Assembly (NCBI GenBank): GCA_017624025.1 | Contig: JAGANY010000004.1 | Span: 1-50,980 of the forward strand | Reading direction: 5' to 3' | Length of the DNA stretch: 50,980 nt | From: Ruminiclostridium sp. | Lineage (GTDB): Bacteria; Bacillota; Clostridia; Oscillospirales; Ruminococcaceae | Shown here: positions 23,900-31,919 of the stretch, in pieces | How positions within the stretch are numbered: position 1 is the first letter of the stretch | Layout: every line of letters begins with the position of its first letter | Program-made: the position numbers and the translations under genes | Notes under the pieces: generated by a model | Databases searched by the model: none | Seen by the model: the letters and a program-made list of their open reading frames with translations, nothing else | What the model was told of the DNA's origin: nothing

Positions 23900-23908
23900 T
23901 GATATAAT
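23900..23908 (+). promoter_or_regulatory. Extended -10 promoter of murA
   Basis: TGATATAAT matches the extended -10 form TGnTATAAT. No clear -35 box is seen in the T-rich sequence upstream, as expected for this class. Confidence 0.55.
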
Positions 23909-24043
23909 AAATTGTATCAGTGTGTACTGTTTTGCGTATTCCGATAAAATAATCTAATAAAATAAATCTTTTTAAAGAAGTATTCTATTTTTTTATTTTG
24001 TCTTCTATAAAAAAATCCTTATGGATTATAAAGAGGTAAAGTT

Positions 24044-25324
24044 TTGGAAAAATTTATTATAAACGGCGGTAATCGTCTTACAGGCGAAGTAGAGATAAGC
24101 GGTGCCAAAAATGCGGCAGTTGCAATTATCCCTGCTGTAATCCTTGCGGATGAACCCTGTATTCTTGAAAATGTACCTAATATAAACGATGTATCCATCG
24201 ATTTAAGAATATTAAGAGAACTCGGTGCGGAGGTTACTGTTATCAACAGCTCTACTATCCGTATCGACCCTACAAATATACGTGATGTGGCTGTTCCTTA
24301 TGAGCTTGCCCGCTCTATGAGAGCATCCTATTACTTCCTCGGAACTCTTTTAAACAAGTTCCGCCACGCTCGTGTTCCTATGCCCGGCGGATGTGACTTA
24401 GGCGACAGACCTATGGACCAGCATCTTAAGTGCTTCCGTGCCCTCGGTGCTGAATGTATGATAGAACACGGTATTGTTGAGCTTAACGCTGATTTCTTAT
24501 TCGGAACACAGATTTATTTCGATAAGGTTTCTGTTGGTGCAACAATAAATGCCATGCTTGCTGCTGTAAAGGCAGAAGGTCTTACAATTCTCGAAAATTC
24601 CGCAAAGGAACCTCATATTGTTGATTTAGCGAACTTCCTCAACTCTATGGGTGCTGATATTATGGGTGCGGGTACTGATGTTATCAAGATCCGCGGTGTA
24701 TCCAAGCTTCACGGGGCAACTTATTCCATTATCCCCGACCAGATCGAAGCAGGTACTTTTATGATTGCTGTTGCAGCAACAAAGGGTGACGCTCTTATTA
24801 AGAATGTTATCCCGAAGTACCTCGAGCCTATTACCTCAAAGCTCAGAAAAATCGGTGTTGTTGTTATGGAGTATGATGACAGCGTCCGTGTTATCGGACA
24901 GGACAGCTATGAGCGTATTACTGTAAAGACAATGCCTCATCCCGGCTTCCCCACAGATATGCAGCCTCAGCTTGCTGCACTTCTTACTCTTGCTAAGGGA
25001 ACAAGTATTATAAACGAAGGCATTTTCGATAACCGCTTCCGCTATGTTGACGAGCTTCGCCGTATGGGTGCGGATATTTCTGTTGATGGTAATGTAGCTA
25101 TGATTGAGGGCGTAAGTCATCTTACTGGTGCTCCCGTTAAGGCTTCAGACCTTCGTGCAGGTGCTGCTCTTATTATTGCCGGCTTAAGTACTAACGGTAT
25201 TACTGAAATTGAGGATATCTACCACGTTGAACGAGGCTATGAAAATATGGACGCAAAGCTTCGCAAGATGGGTGCGGATATCGTAAAGAGGGATATTTCC
25301 CCTAATATAAGAAAAGCTCTTTGA
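24044..25324 (+). CDS. murA: UDP-N-acetylglucosamine 1-carboxyvinyltransferase MurA
   Basis: MurA transfers enolpyruvate to UDP-GlcNAc, the first committed step of peptidoglycan synthesis. The 426-residue protein has K22 in GAKNAA and the active-site cysteine C117 in PMPGGCDLGDRP. A cysteine there means the enzyme should be of the fosfomycin-sensitive type. The start codon is TTG with GAGGT about eight bases upstream. The only nearby upstream ATG is in another frame. It is transcribed from an extended -10 promoter and ends in a strong terminator. Confidence 0.97.
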   Translation: MEKFIINGGNRLTGEVEISGAKNAAVAIIPAVILADEPCILENVPNINDVSIDLRILRELGAEVTVINSSTIRIDPTNIRDVAVPYELARSMRASYYFLGTLLNKFRHARVPMPGGCDLGDRPMDQHLKCFRALGAECMIEHGIVELNADFLFGTQIYFDKVSVGATINAMLAAVKAEGLTILENSAKEPHIVDLANFLNSMGADIMGAGTDVIKIRGVSKLHGATYSIIPDQIEAGTFMIAVAATKGDALIKNVIPKYLEPITSKLRKIGVVVMEYDDSVRVIGQDSYERITVKTMPHPGFPTDMQPQLAALLTLAKGTSIINEGIFDNRFRYVDELRRMGADISVDGNVAMIEGVSHLTGAPVKASDLRAGAALIIAGLSTNGITEIEDIYHVERGYENMDAKLRKMGADIVKRDISPNIRKAL

Positions 25325-25330
25325 TATCTT

Positions 25331-25360
25331 AACGGCAGACTTAGGTTCTGCCGTTTTTTA
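25331..25360 (+). terminator. Terminator after murA
   Basis: AACGGCAGA (25331-25339) and TCTGCCGTT (25347-25355), a perfect 9-bp stem followed by TTTTT. Confidence 0.85.
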
Positions 25361-25374
25361 ATAGAGGTAAAAAT

Positions 25375-26163
25375 ATGCGTATAGTATCATTATGCAGTTC
25401 CAGTAAAGCAAATTCTACATATATCGAACACAACGGCGAAGGAATACTGGTTGACGTCGGATGCAGCTATAAGGCTCTACGTGACGGTTTAAGCCTTATC
25501 GACAGAAGTATAGAGAATGTTAAGGCTGTATTTATAACCCACGAACACAGCGACCATATTTCCGGTCTTTTACAGCTTACTAAAAATACAAAAATTCCCG
25601 TATTCGCTTCCGAAGGAACCTTACATAGAATTATATCTGAAAAAAAGGTTTTTACCGATGAAAATCTATATACAACAGAAGTAATCGGAAACGCTCCGAT
25701 AAATCTTATCCCTTATGCATTCCATACGCCTCACGACAGTGCGGAAAGTATGGGCTATACCTTTACGGCAGGGAGTACCAAAATCGCTGTATGCACAGAT
25801 ATAGGGCATATTACGCCGGAGGTGCGTGAAAACCTTACAGGGTGTAGATTTGTTCTTCTTGAATCGAATTATGACCCGTCCCTTCTCGTAAGAAACATAA
25901 AATATCCGTCTGTATTAAAGGAGCGTATCCGTTCCGACAGGGGTCATTTATCAAATCCCGATTGCGGAGTTTTTGCCCGTGAGCTTATAAAATCGGGTAC
26001 AACGTCTATTCTTCTGGGGCATTTAAGCCAGGAGAACAATACGCCGAAGCTTGCTTACGATAATATGGTTACCTCGCTTATGAATGTCGGGGCTTCGGTA
26101 AACAGGGATTATCTTCTCGATATTGCTCCTGTTATGGGAACAGGAAAGACGGTGATTGTATGA
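25375..26163 (+). CDS. MBL-fold metallo-hydrolase, WalJ/YycJ-like
   Basis: The 262-residue protein has the metallo-beta-lactamase signature THEHSDHISG (HxHxDH) and later metal ligands in CTDIGH and GHLSQ. The N-terminal start LCSSSKANSTYIEHNG is typical of the WalJ/YycJ group, reported to affect coordination of wall synthesis, division and DNA repair. The usual walRK neighbours are not here. The next gene overlaps its end by four bases. Confidence 0.87.
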   Translation: MRIVSLCSSSKANSTYIEHNGEGILVDVGCSYKALRDGLSLIDRSIENVKAVFITHEHSDHISGLLQLTKNTKIPVFASEGTLHRIISEKKVFTDENLYTTEVIGNAPINLIPYAFHTPHDSAESMGYTFTAGSTKIAVCTDIGHITPEVRENLTGCRFVLLESNYDPSLLVRNIKYPSVLKERIRSDRGHLSNPDCGVFARELIKSGTTSILLGHLSQENNTPKLAYDNMVTSLMNVGASVNRDYLLDIAPVMGTGKTVIV

Positions 26164-27080
26164 ATCCCTTTAAGTTTTCTGATGATAATAAGCGTTACCA
26201 TACCTTAAGCTATCACAACAAGCATACCTACGGACGAAAGGTCTATAAGGCGGTTATTGACGCCGGCTTTACTTGTCCGAATATTGACGGAAGCAAGGGC
26301 AAGGGAGGCTGTATTTTCTGTGACGGAGGGAGCGGTTATTTTACAACCGCCTGTGTTTCTGTCGCCGAACAGCTGAAGCTTGAATACGAGCGGATAAGAA
26401 AAAAGGTGCCCGACGCTTCGGTTATAGCTTATTTCCAGGCTCATACCAACACCTATGCACCAATATATGTTTTGCGTAAGCTTTACAACGAAGCTGTAGA
26501 TTTTGGTGTTGACGGAATTTCGGTAGCTACAAGGGGCGACTGCATAAATTCCGAGGTTGTGGCTTTGCTTAAGGAAATAAAAGTACCTGTGACAGTGGAG
26601 CTTGGGCTACAGAGCATTCACCATAAGACCGCTGAGCTTATCAACAGAGGGCATACCTATGATGAATTTATAAATGGTTACAGGCTCCTTAAAGAAAGCG
26701 GAATACGGGTTTGTGTGCATATAATAAACGGGCTTCCTTATGAAACGGAAGATATGATGTTAAAAACAGCCGAAGTCCTCGGAAAGCTTAAGCCCGACGG
26801 CGTAAAGCTTCATCTTCTTCACGTTATCGAGGGTACAAGGCTTGCAAAAATGTATGAGCAAGGAGAGTATAAGCCTCTCACAAAAGATGAATATGTTGAT
26901 ATTACAGTGAAACAGCTTGAACTGTTACCGCCCGAAACGGTTATCGAACGTATTACAGGAGATGGAGATAAATCGAAGCTTATAGCCCCCTTATGGAGTA
27001 TGGACAAGATTTCTGTACTTGGTGCTATTGATGTTACACAGAGGGAAAGAGACAGCTTTCAAGGAAAGAAATACCTATAA
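26160..27080 (+). CDS. TIGR01212 family radical SAM protein (YhcC-like)
   Basis: The 306-residue protein is of the TIGR01212 (YhcC) radical SAM family. The cluster-binding cysteines lie in TCPNIDGSKGKGGCIFCDGG, the family's characteristic widely spaced motif. Other family landmarks are the HKTAELINRGH and HIINGLPYE blocks and the HLLHVIEGT segment. The reaction is not firmly known. It overlaps the MBL-fold gene and is followed 18 bases later by another radical SAM gene, suggesting a joint transcript. Confidence 0.9.
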   Translation: MNPFKFSDDNKRYHTLSYHNKHTYGRKVYKAVIDAGFTCPNIDGSKGKGGCIFCDGGSGYFTTACVSVAEQLKLEYERIRKKVPDASVIAYFQAHTNTYAPIYVLRKLYNEAVDFGVDGISVATRGDCINSEVVALLKEIKVPVTVELGLQSIHHKTAELINRGHTYDEFINGYRLLKESGIRVCVHIINGLPYETEDMMLKTAEVLGKLKPDGVKLHLLHVIEGTRLAKMYEQGEYKPLTKDEYVDITVKQLELLPPETVIERITGDGDKSKLIAPLWSMDKISVLGAIDVTQRERDSFQGKKYL

Positions 27081-27098
27081 CGGAAAGGAAATATGATT

Positions 27099-28535
27099 AT
27101 GGACATTAAGAAGATAAGGTTTGTTGAACCCGGAAACCGACCCTACAGAAAGTCATTAAAAAACAGTTTCGTATATGACAGGTACATAAGAACGCCGGCT
27201 TTAGGATTGATAACTCTTGCTACTGTGGCGAAAAGATCCGTATCTGATACATATATGTACAGCGAAGCGATTTCAAAGATAGTATGGGATGATGTTCTTG
27301 ACGCTGATGTTATATTTATCGGCATCTTTACCTTTAACGCAAACAGAGGCTATGAGCTTGCCGAATACATAAGAAAGAATTCCTCGGCGGTAATTGTAAT
27401 AGGCGGTCTTCACGCTTCTCTAAATTACGAGGAAGCAGTAAAATATGCGGATTATGTAATTTTAGGCGAGGGTGACGAGAGTGTTCCGAAGCTTATCGAT
27501 GAGCTTAAAAATGACAGAGTTCCCGATTTTGAAGGTCTTGCATATATCAGAGACGGAGAAATAATAAAGACAGGAGAACCGATCGTTCCACATAATATTG
27601 ATATTATTCCGGACAGGAATTTATGTTATAACTACGATAAGATGGTGGGACACAGCACAATCTGGCCACAGGTTCATGCGTCGAGAGGCTGTCCACATAA
27701 CTGTGCTTACTGTGCTCTTGTTAAGCATTACGGCAGAAAGGTTCGTACACGTTCTCCCGAAAACGTTGTTGAGGATATAAAAGAGACTATTGCTTTTCAT
27801 AGAAAGAAAAAGCGTCTTGCTGAAATTTTATGGATAACCGATGATAATTTCTTTGCAGACAGGAAATGGGCAGTAAGCGTTCTGAATGCAATAATCGAAA
27901 GCGGAATAAAATATAAATTCACTATCCAGGTAAGATATGAGGTCGGCTTTGATGATGAGATGCTTGAGCTTCTTAAAAGGGCAGGCTTTGACGAATTGTC
28001 AATGGGTATTGAATTTCTCGAAGATGAAGCCTTTGAGCAGTATGAAAAGAAGAGTACCTACAGCGAAATTCTCCGTTCAGTAAAGAATATCCAGGCTCAC
28101 GGAATGAGAGTAAGGGGATTATTTATTGTGGGTGCCGATAATCATACAAAGGGTGTAGGTAAGAGGCTTGCTGATTTTGTTATCGAGCATAATATATGCG
28201 GGGTTCTTATCCAGTCGATGTATTTTATCCCCGGCACACCGGTTTACGATACTCATAAGGACAAGCTTATCGATAATGACTGGTCGAGATGCATCGGAAA
28301 AGTAGTTCATTATCCCGAAAAAATCTCTCCCTATGATTTACAGAAAGAAATTATCTACGCAAGCAGTCATATCTATTCCTTTAAGCGTCTTCTTTCCGCA
28401 TTGTTCAAAAAGAGAGGGCTCGAAAGAATACTTTTTATCGGCGAGTTTTTCTGGCAGATGAGCGTGCGTTCTGACTTGAAAAAGGAACTGCCCTGGCTTA
28501 AGGAAATTTCCGAAAAGAGCGGATTATATAAATAA
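27099..28535 (+). CDS. B12-binding-domain radical SAM protein
   Basis: The protein (478 residues from ATG 27099) has an N-terminal Rossmann-like part typical of cobalamin-binding radical SAM enzymes (FIGIFTFNANRGYEL, VIVIGGLHASLN, VILGEGDES), then the cluster motif ASRGCPHNCAYC, and an AdoMet radical barrel. Members methylate or rearrange unactivated carbons, or act as tRNA or lipid modifiers. I cannot name a substrate. AAAGGA is nine bases before ATG 27099 and only three before ATG 27093, so the former is preferred. The histidine that would ligate cobalamin (DxHxxG) is not obvious, so cofactor binding is uncertain. Confidence 0.82.
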   Translation: MDIKKIRFVEPGNRPYRKSLKNSFVYDRYIRTPALGLITLATVAKRSVSDTYMYSEAISKIVWDDVLDADVIFIGIFTFNANRGYELAEYIRKNSSAVIVIGGLHASLNYEEAVKYADYVILGEGDESVPKLIDELKNDRVPDFEGLAYIRDGEIIKTGEPIVPHNIDIIPDRNLCYNYDKMVGHSTIWPQVHASRGCPHNCAYCALVKHYGRKVRTRSPENVVEDIKETIAFHRKKKRLAEILWITDDNFFADRKWAVSVLNAIIESGIKYKFTIQVRYEVGFDDEMLELLKRAGFDELSMGIEFLEDEAFEQYEKKSTYSEILRSVKNIQAHGMRVRGLFIVGADNHTKGVGKRLADFVIEHNICGVLIQSMYFIPGTPVYDTHKDKLIDNDWSRCIGKVVHYPEKISPYDLQKEIIYASSHIYSFKRLLSALFKKRGLERILFIGEFFWQMSVRSDLKKELPWLKEISEKSGLYK

Positions 28536-28537
28536 AA

Positions 28538-28567
28538 AATGCAGGGCTTTTGCCCTGCATTTTTTGC
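28538..28567. terminator. Bidirectional terminator between the radical SAM gene and murD
   Basis: ATGCAGGGC and GCCCTGCAT form a 9-bp perfect stem (28539-28560) with T runs on both strands. It ends the 15-gene minus-strand run. Confidence 0.85.
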
Positions 28568-28571
28568 TGTT

Positions 28572-29876
28572 CTATTGTTTTGTTACAAGCTCTTTAAAAT
28601 GTTCTCCTCGTTCTTCAAAGTTCTTATAGAAGCCGTAGCTTGCTGCAGCGGGAGATAAAAGACAGCGTACTTTTGTAACGGTTTTTGCATATCTTACTGC
28701 ATCGATAAGATTTTCAGCCTTATAAATATTACGCTTTTTGCCGTCAAGCTCAGAGTATATGCGGTAACCGCTGTCGGGAAGCAGTATGATGTTTTCAATA
28801 TCAGAGGAGTTGATAAAGCTTATAAGCTCGGTGTAGTCGATACCTCTGTCCATGCCGCCGATAATGATGGTATCTACCTTATCGAATGATTTCACAGCGG
28901 CAATAGCTGTGCTGGGGCATGTGCTTATGCTGTCGTTGATATACTGAACACCGCCGAAGGTTCCGATGTTTTCGAGACGGTGCGGGAGACCGTTGAAGGT
29001 AGATACTGCTTCAAGAGCCTTGTCCTTATCACAGCCGAGAGCGAGAGCAACGCACATAGCAATACCGATGTTATAGAAATTATGATGACCGATAAGTTTA
29101 GTGCTGATACCAGAAATCGGAATTTTAATTCCGTTGATGCTGAGCGTGTCGTTTGTCACATATATATCTGCTTCTCCGTTATCGAGACTTGCAGTAAGGA
29201 CGTCAAAGCCGAATTCTTCGTGTACACAGTCTGAGCCAATGATAAGAGTACCCTTTTCGTCCATAAAATGGTAGATGTTTTCCTTAGCGTTCTTATATGC
29301 GTTAAAGTCAACATAGTGGTCGAGATGCTCTTCAAAGATGTTGAGAAGAACAGCAATATCTGGTGACGCCTGTACATATTCGAGCTGGTGACAGGACATT
29401 TCACACACGATAATCGTATCCTCAGTAAACTCGTCTATACGTTCGAGGGGAGGGATACCGATATTCCCGATAAGTATTGCGTTTTTACCGCATTCCTTTA
29501 AAATGTGGCAGGTAAGGGAGGATGTGGTTGACTTTCCCTTTGTACCTGTGATTCCGATAATCGTATTTTCACGGAATCGGAGCAAAAGGTCAGTCTGGCT
29601 TGTGATTTTTGCCTTTATTTCATCCGAAACCATATTGAGAAGTGCGATACCGGGAGATTTCATAATAATATCGAAGCTTCCGAGACAATTGAGATAATTC
29701 TCTCCGAGATAAAGCTCGTATTCCGAAAGCTCGTCTGTGGCAATGAGATTGCGGTCGGCAATACCTATTGTACAGTCTATGTTTTTAAGTATATCGAGGG
29801 TAGAGCGTCCTTCACGGCCGAGACCTAAAATAAGAACTCTTTTCCCTTTAAAAAATTCTTCAAGTTTATTTCGCAT
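28572..29876 (-). CDS. murD: UDP-N-acetylmuramoyl-L-alanine--glutamate ligase MurD
   Basis: MurD ligates glutamate to UDP-MurNAc-L-alanine. Classical MurD uses D-glutamate; the MurD2 type described in Xanthomonas uses L-glutamate. The 434-residue protein has the N-terminal Rossmann part GLGREGRST, the ATP loop GITGTKGKSTT, the catalytic YINDSISTCPSTA and the C-terminal SPAAASYGFY-type motif. The start lies four bases after the MurL-like gene, with AAAGGA at the end of that gene, so the two are translationally linked. Which glutamate isomer it accepts cannot be read from sequence. It closes a long operon. Confidence 0.95.
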   Translation of the reverse strand: MRNKLEEFFKGKRVLILGLGREGRSTLDILKNIDCTIGIADRNLIATDELSEYELYLGENYLNCLGSFDIIMKSPGIALLNMVSDEIKAKITSQTDLLLRFRENTIIGITGTKGKSTTSSLTCHILKECGKNAILIGNIGIPPLERIDEFTEDTIIVCEMSCHQLEYVQASPDIAVLLNIFEEHLDHYVDFNAYKNAKENIYHFMDEKGTLIIGSDCVHEEFGFDVLTASLDNGEADIYVTNDTLSINGIKIPISGISTKLIGHHNFYNIGIAMCVALALGCDKDKALEAVSTFNGLPHRLENIGTFGGVQYINDSISTCPSTAIAAVKSFDKVDTIIIGGMDRGIDYTELISFINSSDIENIILLPDSGYRIYSELDGKKRNIYKAENLIDAVRYAKTVTKVRCLLSPAAASYGFYKNFEERGEHFKELVTKQ

Positions 29877-29880
29877 ATTT

Positions 29881-31203
29881 TTATCCTTTCAGAAGCAGTA
29901 AAAGCTCCTTAGGTACAAAATTATCGTTATCGAAAAAGTTATCGAGTACGGGGATGTCGAAACCGCCGATTTCCTTGTAGCCGTAGTATGCCTTAAGAAG
30001 AGCGGGGGGGTTATTCTTGCGGAGCTTAAGGGACATTTCCAGCGAAAGCCTTACTTCATCCTTTGTTCCGACGCATTCAAAGGGCTTATCCTCGCCGTCA
30101 AGCACAAGTCCGTCGAACATAGGCAGGAATTCGGGATTATCCAGCATATTACAGCCGAAGATTTCAGTAAGAATATCGTCTGTAAGAAATGCGGAAAGAA
30201 GAATATAGACATAAAGACATTTCGCACATTTACCGCACCATATATCGGTTTTGCTTCCGAGGTTACAGCTTTGGAAAACGGGGAAGTATTTCGGATATTT
30301 TACAAATTCACGGGCAATCTGCCACTCGCTCCAGGGGCGGAGAAGGCTGAAATATTCGGGTTCGGGGAGAAAATACTTTTCTGTATATTCTCTGAAATCA
30401 CGTTCAAATTCCGTACTCTTGCTGTACTGGTGATTTACCTCCATACCGCTTACATAAGTTTCATTGGCACTGCTTTCGTTGGAAAGAGCAATATATTTTT
30501 TTCCGGCAAGCACAGCACAAAGATAAGAAGAAAAGGCAACAATTGCCGAAAAAGGAGTATGACCGTTGAGCCAGCCGTCATTGTTGCGTTCGATAAGAGC
30601 CTTATCGATAGAACGGCTGAAGCCGATTATCTTATCATCCTCATAGCCTGCAGTATGAGCACAGTTAAGAGTTGCACCGCGTGGATTAATAAGGTAGCAG
30701 ACATTGTCCTCCTTCATTCCCGAAAGAAGCTCGAGAGTAACGACGCTATCCTTTCCACCGCCTACGGGAATAACTGCTCCTTTTCGTTCCGTTCCTGTTT
30801 CGGAAAAACGGGGAGGTTCGGTATTATCGGGGATAATAGTCATAAAGCTTTCAAAATCCGTAGTTATTGCGTTGCGGTAGAAAAACTCGCCTAATCCGTT
30901 AAAATAAAGCTTTTTCCACCAGTTTATCTGGAACTCATCGAGAGCACCGCATTTTACAAGAACCGTAGGCGGACAAGCACATTTCCAGTAGCTTATAAGC
31001 TCTGTCATTCCGAGAGAAAACGCAATAGTATCAATAAGCTTTCTGTCTGTCTTTTCGGTAAAATAGTTTTTGTTCCATTTCCATTTCGGATAGAAATTAT
31101 ATTCCCCGATTGAAAAATGACAGGAAAATCCTTCTTCGTTTATCTCATAGCTATGGTAGATAAAAACGGGATATTCTTTACGGAGTTGGGAAAATTTATC
31201 CAA
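29881..31203 (-). CDS. murL: MurL-like UDP-MurNAc-L-alanyl-L-glutamate epimerase
   Basis: I recognise this 440-residue protein as resembling MurL, the ATP-dependent enzyme that inverts L-glutamate to D-glutamate after it is attached to UDP-MurNAc-L-alanine. Motifs: a PP-loop-like PVGGGKDS at 147-153, SNESSANE at 241-248, NHQYSKS at 257-263, FSLLRPWSEWQIA near 285-297, and the cysteine knuckle WCGKCAKC at 322-329. The gene ends four bases before murD, the enzyme that would supply its substrate. No glutamate racemase gene is in the window. Alternative: another PP-loop ATPase of unknown use. Identification is from memory of the family and should be searched. Confidence 0.7.
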   Translation of the reverse strand: MDKFSQLRKEYPVFIYHSYEINEEGFSCHFSIGEYNFYPKWKWNKNYFTEKTDRKLIDTIAFSLGMTELISYWKCACPPTVLVKCGALDEFQINWWKKLYFNGLGEFFYRNAITTDFESFMTIIPDNTEPPRFSETGTERKGAVIPVGGGKDSVVTLELLSGMKEDNVCYLINPRGATLNCAHTAGYEDDKIIGFSRSIDKALIERNNDGWLNGHTPFSAIVAFSSYLCAVLAGKKYIALSNESSANETYVSGMEVNHQYSKSTEFERDFREYTEKYFLPEPEYFSLLRPWSEWQIAREFVKYPKYFPVFQSCNLGSKTDIWCGKCAKCLYVYILLSAFLTDDILTEIFGCNMLDNPEFLPMFDGLVLDGEDKPFECVGTKDEVRLSLEMSLKLRKNNPPALLKAYYGYKEIGGFDIPVLDNFFDNDNFVPKELLLLLKG

Positions 31204-31226
31204 AGCCTTACCCTCTGTCTTTCGTA

Positions 31227-31919
31227 TTAATAAAATCCGCCGTCAACGCCTAAAATCTGTCCTGTTGTAAAGCGGTTCTGTTCAAAAAATCTTGCTGAAT
31301 GGGCAACCTCAGCGGGCGTGCCTGTTCTGCCGAGAGGTGTTGAATCGGTAAGTTCGAGAAGCTCATCTTCGTTAAGATGACTGTTCATCTTGCTGTCGAT
31401 AACGCCGGGAGCAATACAATTCACACGGATATTTGACGGTCCGAGCTCCTTTGCGAGAGCCTTTGTAAGTCCTATTACACCTGCCTTTACAGCGGAGTAA
31501 TGAACCTCACAGGAAGCACCGTGAACCCCCCATACTGAAGAGATATTTATAATTGAGCCGTCCTTGTTATGAACCATAGCGGGGACAACGGCACGGGTAA
31601 GATAAAACACACCCGAAAGATTTACCCCTACCATTTTATTCCAGTCATCGTCGGTTATGTCAGTAAAAAGCTTTATCTGTGATATTCCTGCATTATTGAT
31701 AAGGAGACCACAGTCTTTTATATAAGGAGCAAGCTTTTCGGTTTCCTTCGGGTCGGATAAGTCGCACTGTACAGCAACGGCATTGTATTTTTCGGAAAGA
31801 ATGACAGCTTCATCCTTATTGCTTGCGTAAGTAAAAACAACGTTATAATCCTTTGAAAATTCAGCAACGAGTGCTTTTCCGATAGCACCCGTGCCTCCTG
31901 TTATAATAGCAGTTTTCAT
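31227..31919 (-). CDS. SDR family oxidoreductase, FabG-like
   Basis: This 230-residue short-chain dehydrogenase has the cofactor loop TGGTGAIGKA, NNAGIS, the catalytic set with INISSVWG, YSAVKAG (Tyr and Lys), and the C-terminal LGVDGGFY. It resembles 3-oxoacyl-ACP reductase FabG, but no fatty-acid synthesis genes are adjacent, so the substrate is open. Its ATG overlaps the stop of the Clp ATPase gene by four bases and it is followed 23 bases later by the MurL-like gene. Its place among wall genes suggests, but does not prove, a role in the envelope. Confidence 0.85.
   Translation of the reverse strand: MKTAIITGGTGAIGKALVAEFSKDYNVVFTYASNKDEAVILSEKYNAVAVQCDLSDPKETEKLAPYIKDCGLLINNAGISQIKLFTDITDDDWNKMVGVNLSGVFYLTRAVVPAMVHNKDGSIINISSVWGVHGASCEVHYSAVKAGVIGLTKALAKELGPSNIRVNCIAPGVIDSKMNSHLNEDELLELTDSTPLGRTGTPAEVAHSARFFEQNRFTTGQILGVDGGFY

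Larger units (their letters stand above)
23670..24043. other. AT-rich intergenic region before murA
   Basis: The region holds one hairpin terminator (23734-23772) and a promoter (23900-23908). The remaining sequence is very AT-rich with no frame or repeat that I can support. The transcribed leader of murA would be about 130 bases long, and I see no known riboswitch in it. Confidence 0.6.

Noticed and set aside
23909-24043. Riboswitch in the murA leader
   Set aside because: The leader is very AT-rich with no stable conserved hairpins or known aptamer motif.
30271-30894. A 207-codon plus-strand frame opposite the murL-like gene
   Set aside because: It is a shadow of the minus-strand coding sequence, with no ribosome site and no recognisable motif.
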